A stretch of DNA of 31,060 bases, taken from positions 1-31,060 of the IMG/VR virus record IMGVR_UViG_3300027747_001637. One strand, 5' to 3'. Shown here one piece after another: positions 28,757 through 31,060 of this stretch; position 1 is the stretch's first letter; each line of letters opens with the position of its first letter. The stretch comes from a virus. The position numbers were made by a program, and so were the translations under genes. The notes below the pieces were generated by a model, which saw only the letters and a list, made by a program, of their open reading frames with translations, had not been told where the DNA came from and searched no databases.

Positions 28757-28867
28757 AAGGGGCTTTTTAGGGGCTTAGAGGCGTTTTTACTTGAGTTGGA
28801 ACTAGTGGGTTAACCCATGTCTAATCGTTCAATATAGGGCATTCTGAGAGTTAGGGTTTACCCTAAT
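28757..28867. repeat. 111-bp imperfect direct repeat, copy 2
   Basis: Second copy of the repeat at 28447-28557. Together the copies bracket modules U2-U4. Both end in the AGGGTTTACCCT palindrome. Confidence 0.82.
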
Positions 28868-28873
28868 CCAGGT

Positions 28874-28927
28874 GCACCAATATGGTGCTGAATTAGGAAG
28901 TCAATAGGGGTTTACCCTATGTGTTGT
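28874..28927 (-). promoter_or_regulatory. Operator-promoter module U1
   Basis: Minus strand: ACAACACATAGGGTAAACCC, TTGACT (28899-28904), 16-bp spacer, TATTGG (28877-28882) lying inside the palindrome GCACCATATTGGTGC (28874-28888). A protein bound to the second palindrome would cover the -10. Confidence 0.55.
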
Positions 28928-28954
28928 TTTGCTGCAACGATCTGGAATAGGGGT

Positions 28955-28983
28955 AAAAAAAACCCCTAGATAAACTAGGGGTT
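28955..28983 (-). terminator. Rho-independent terminator of the AT-rich block
   Basis: Minus strand CCCCTAGTTTATCTAGGGG (28963-28981) followed by eight T (28955-28962). It ends the transcript of the genes 30220-29008 before the promoter array. Confidence 0.9.
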
Positions 28984-29007
28984 ATAAAGTACTGCTAGGG
29001 TTTAAAT

Positions 29008-29241
29008 TTATAGCATAGATTTTAATTCTAATTTTAATCTTTTAGCATCATCCCCTTTAAATGTACTAGCATTCGCTAAAAAATATCTTACTATTGATTT
29101 TCCATCATCATACATATACATATCATTAACGGTATGCAAATAAGTCATTGCTTGTAAATATGGTATCGCTCCAAAATATGGCTTTTTCCATGTGGATAAT
29201 ATCTCATATGCAATAGTATTCACTTGTCTTTTATCATTCAT
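29008..29241 (-). CDS. Conserved small phage protein (77 aa)
   Basis: NTIAYEILSTWKKPYFGAIP, YLQAMTYLHTV, GKSIVRYFLANASTFKGDDA, KRLKLELKSML. The AxPYLxAM...YFLxNAxxFxGxxAxxxKxEL pattern is shared by many small phage proteins of unknown role. SD AGGGG. Strongly AT-rich codons. Ends 25 nt before the terminator. Confidence 0.76.
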   Translation of the reverse strand: MNDKRQVNTIAYEILSTWKKPYFGAIPYLQAMTYLHTVNDMYMYDDGKSIVRYFLANASTFKGDDAKRLKLELKSML

Positions 29242-29242
29242 A

Positions 29243-29389
29243 TTAAACCCCTAATCTTTTGGCATATTGTTTTAATTCATTATCATTTAATGATTCTAAA
29301 AAATCCCTTGATACTTTTAAATATTCACTTAAATAATATATACATTCATTACGATTAATAAATCCATTATCTTTATAATTCCAGTCCAT
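29243..29389 (-). CDS. Small phage protein (48 aa)
   Basis: ATG 29389 with AGGGG upstream; stop 1 nt before the next ATG. Starts MDWNYKDNGFINRNECIYYL and continues helical to KQYAKRLGV. No family recognised. Confidence 0.6.
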   Translation of the reverse strand: MDWNYKDNGFINRNECIYYLSEYLKVSRDFLESLNDNELKQYAKRLGV

Positions 29390-29422
29390 AATATAACCCC
29401 TATAAATTAAATTAATAAAATG

Positions 29423-29473
29423 ATTAATATAATATTAATCCTATAACCCACTATATTAATATAATGGATTATA
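29423..29473. promoter_or_regulatory. AT-rich hairpins between 29389 and 29482
   Basis: Palindrome ATTAATATAATATTAAT (29423-29439) and inverted repeat TATAACCCA (29442-29450)/TGGATTATA (29465-29473) around ATATTAATAT. In a 92-nt gap; may be attenuator, processing site or operator. Low sequence complexity makes chance palindromes common. Confidence 0.4.
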
Positions 29474-29481
29474 AAGTAATA

Positions 29482-30108
29482 TTAATACTTTTTAACTTTT
29501 TCAACAATAGTATTTACTTCATTATGTGTATAACATAATAAACAGTTTTTACATTGTTGACCAGTACAATTTTGTAATTCTATATATTCACTCTCTAATA
29601 CATTATTAAATGTTTTATCAAAATATATTGGAGGTTTATCCATTACTTTTGATATTTTAGAATTAGAGTAAATCAAAATAAGATTACTAGGTTTATTTAA
29701 TGGATTAGCACCAAAATATTTACTGATAATATCATTTCTTTTAGTCCATAATGCAAAATTAACTTTAGGGTTTTTAATTGCAATATTAACTAAATTAATT
29801 AAATGAATATCATTAATTAATTCCCCATGTGCATTAAATCGAAAATATAAATCCATTATTAATGGTAAATCATTATTAGATAATATCTCTTTAGATAATG
29901 CTTGAGAGTTTCGCTCTAATGGTGCTTGCATATTCTTTCTATAACTGTTTAGCATTGTGTGAGAATAACACTTAGTGCATATATTAGAATCGTCACCACT
30001 TGCATTTTGTTTAATACAATAGGGGTTTGTGACGGTATTACTAGATATGGATTTAAATCCGTCAAGTTTACCCGTCATTTTGCTAATATGAATTGTTGAT
30101 ATTTGCAT
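29482..30108 (-). CDS. GP88-like cysteine-rich phage protein
   Basis: 208 residues. N-terminal ISTIHISKMTGKLDGFKSIS, cysteine motif ICTKCYSH (C44, C47), LERNSQAL, then MDLYFRFNAHGELINDIHLI, NIAIKNPKVNFALWTKRNDI, and a C-terminal cluster NCTGQQCKNCLLCYTHNEVN. The order CxxCY... N... FRFNxxGE... NPxxxFALWTKR matches the mycobacteriophage Gp88-type family and relatives as I recall them. Five to seven cysteines suggest a Zn or Fe-S cluster; function is not established. SD AAGGGGG. Composition is far more AT-rich than the replication genes. Confidence 0.6.
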   Translation of the reverse strand: MQISTIHISKMTGKLDGFKSISSNTVTNPYCIKQNASGDDSNICTKCYSHTMLNSYRKNMQAPLERNSQALSKEILSNNDLPLIMDLYFRFNAHGELINDIHLINLVNIAIKNPKVNFALWTKRNDIISKYFGANPLNKPSNLILIYSNSKISKVMDKPPIYFDKTFNNVLESEYIELQNCTGQQCKNCLLCYTHNEVNTIVEKVKKY

Positions 30109-30109
30109 A

Positions 30110-30220
30110 TTATTTAACCCCCTTTAATGGTTTGTTGATTTTATTCTTTAGAATAAATAAGTTATATTGCCATGCCGTATAGAAGTAATGTACTTGATTG
30201 TTATATCTAATTGAATACAT
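30110..30220 (-). CDS. 36-aa phage peptide, possible leader gene
   Basis: ATG 30220 with AAAGGG upstream; stop 1 nt before the GP88-like ATG. Starts MYSIRYNNQVHYFYTAWQYN and ends basic. Spacing fits the operon. It could be chance in AT-rich DNA. Confidence 0.5.
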   Translation of the reverse strand: MYSIRYNNQVHYFYTAWQYNLFILKNKINKPLKGVK

Positions 30221-30297
30221 AATTTAAACCCTTTATATTTAATTAATTAATAAAAGACTACATATATATTATCGTCATTTATTGTATGTAATTAGAT

Positions 30298-30310
30298 AGG
30301 GATAAACCCT
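30298..30310 (-). promoter_or_regulatory. AGGG palindrome upstream of the AT-rich block, with promoter-like sequence
   Basis: AGGGATAAACCCT on the plus strand, 78 nt before ATG 30220. Reading left from it on the minus strand, TTACAT, 17 bp and TATATA form a weak promoter. Same palindrome-then-promoter order as modules U and R. Confidence 0.45.
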
Positions 30311-30351
30311 AATATTACTAATAGTTATTAATAATGCATCCTTTATAACAC

Positions 30352-30366
30352 GCACCATTATGGTGC
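30352..30366. repeat. GCACCATTATGGTGC palindrome
   Basis: Perfect 7-bp arms around a central T. Same family as 28874-28888 and 30622-30636. Stands alone here in a non-coding stretch. Confidence 0.7.
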
Positions 30367-30530
30367 AAATCGAGATAATTAAAAGTTAATAGTAAACCCC
30401 CATAATCTATTAAAACGTCTTATACGCTCGTTTAATGCCCTTAGAATTGATTATAGGTTTAATACTCTATTCATACGGTAAAGTGTAGTATTTACGCCAT
30501 ATCACCACCCCACCATATCGCGTGTGCGTA

Positions 30531-30706
30531 AATACAACAACACAGGGTTTACCCTTATTGACTTCCTGGTTTTGTATTAATACAACAACATAGGGTTTAC
30601 CCTTATTGACAGTCTGGCTATGCACCATATTGGTGCGCTGGTGTTGCAGCAATACAACAACATAGGGTTTACCCCTATTGACAAGCCAGGATTGCACCAC
30701 TATGTT
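30531..30706 (+). promoter_or_regulatory. Three rightward operator-promoter modules R1-R3
   Basis: Direct repeats of about 39 bp at 30531-30569, 30579-30617 and 30651-30690: AATACAACAACA, then YAGGGTTTACCC, then YTATTGAC, then a CTGG/CCAGG word. R3 makes a good sigma70 promoter: TTGACA (30678-30683), 17 bp, TATGTT (30701-30706). R2 has TTGACA with TATTGG inside palindrome GCACCATATTGGTGC (30622-30636). They point out of the window to the right. Confidence 0.62.
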
Positions 30707-30832
30707 AGTGAATACTCACTTCGGCCTGGCTATGTGAGTGAGTGCTTACTTCGCATCCCACATGGTGAAACGGTTTGCCACATTGCAGCATAGGGGGCTT
30801 TTTTATATGCCAATCACCCCTTTTTGAGCCTC

Positions 30833-30858
30833 CCCGGCAGGCTGCGGCCCGGGGGGAG
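30833..30858. repeat. GC-rich hairpin island
   Basis: CCCCGG and CCGGGG arms around a GC-rich loop (CAGGCTGCGGC), flanked by AGCCT and GGAGCC. About 80% GC within DNA that is about 30% GC. No T-run directly after. Possible structural, packaging or mobile-element remnant. Confidence 0.6.
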
Positions 30859-30995
30859 CCCAAACCACAAGTTATTACAAATTCCCAGATTTTTTTATTT
30901 TTTTGTACCCATACAATTTGTACCCCTTACGTGAAACATTGCGTGAAACATTATTGCTCTAACATATTGATTTGTAACCAGATAAAAAAAGTCGT

Positions 30996-31021
30996 GTACC
31001 AGTAGGATGGGTAGTATGGGT
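30996..31021. repeat. 26-bp exact inverted copy of 21109-21134
   Basis: Starts GTACCAGTAGGATGGG and ends GTATGGGT; exact reverse complement of 21109-21134. As at the first site, about 9 nt later a T-rich tract begins (25 T, then AAAAA at the window end). Confidence 0.9.
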
Positions 31022-31029
31022 CTATCTGT

Positions 31030-31060
<31 letters not shown>

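Larger units (their letters stand above)
28291..28954. promoter_or_regulatory. 664-nt non-coding palindrome/promoter array
   Basis: No convincing gene on either strand. It holds palindromes GGGTATACCC (28379-28388), TTAGGGTTTACCCTAA (28541-28556; 28851-28866), four promoter-like modules pointing left, a GCACC-N5-GGTGC palindrome (28874-28888) and a 111-bp direct repeat. Likely the control region of the leftward early operon. A structured non-coding RNA is an alternative. Confidence 0.65.

Noticed and set aside
28291-28954. Large structured phage RNA (GOLLD or ROOL type)
   Set aside because: Length fits, but I could not recognise family landmarks; the repeated promoter-like order explains the palindromes more simply.
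30775-31005. Plus-strand frame of 76 codons at the right end
   Set aside because: Crosses the GC hairpin and low-complexity sequence; no SD or neighbours in operon spacing.

Overview
This window looks like part of a tailed-phage genome, most likely an uncultured aquatic podovirus-like phage of a Gram-negative host. It is AT-rich and densely coding. Most genes abut or overlap by 1 to 14 nt (TAATG or ATGA junctions), and there is no host-type gene, tRNA or rRNA. I infer the host and phage group from gene content and from memory of environmental phage proteins, not from a database search.

Region 1 (1-5416, + strand) is the end of a virion/DNA-delivery module. It holds four large genes: a repeat-rich structural protein cut by the window start, an Ala/Gly/Asn/Gln-rich protein, a 688-aa protein with an M23 zinc peptidase domain, and a Gly/Ala-rich protein. 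Three in-frame tandem repeats lie inside them. Region 2 (5417-20856, - strand) is the replication, nucleotide and recombination module. It converges with region 1 with no intergenic base. It encodes a family A DNA polymerase, an HNH nuclease, a class II (B12-dependent) ribonucleotide reductase, a DUF2815 ssDNA-binding-type protein, a Cas4/RecB-like DUF2800 nuclease, a probable small terminase, DUF3310, a SNF2-type helicase, endonuclease VII, VRR-NUC, an HExxH protein and a primase-SF3 helicase. Pol A + DUF2815 + DUF2800 + SNF2 + VRR-NUC + primase-helicase is a recurrent phage replication cassette. The nuclease cluster (14663-16915) contains very long same-strand overlaps.

Region 3 (20857-21281) is an origin-like intergenic stretch next to the primase. 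It has 10-bp iterons, an AT-rich tract and a large inverted repeat; a 26-bp arm of it recurs as an exact reverse complement at the right end of the window. Region 4 (21282-24221) has the only + strand early gene (HNH), a truncated sigma factor with a hairpin over its start codon, and a cytosine-5 DNA methyltransferase. Region 5 (24218-28290) is a run of about 17 small, mostly unrecognised genes, typical of phage host-takeover/early regions.

Region 6 (28291-31060) is the oddest part: two long non-coding stretches around a very AT-rich four-gene block that includes a GP88-like cysteine-rich protein. The non-coding DNA carries a family of short palindromes (core AGGGTTTACCCT) fused at fixed spacing to TTGAC(A/T) -35-like boxes, plus a second palindrome GCACC-N5-GGTGC overlapping or near the -10 position. 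Related palindromes precede the operons at 26014, 27375, 28290 and 30220, which suggests one regulon. Separately, a 16-bp motif followed by TATA recurs upstream of three distant operons and may be the promoter class for the phage sigma factor. The window ends in a 25-T run.
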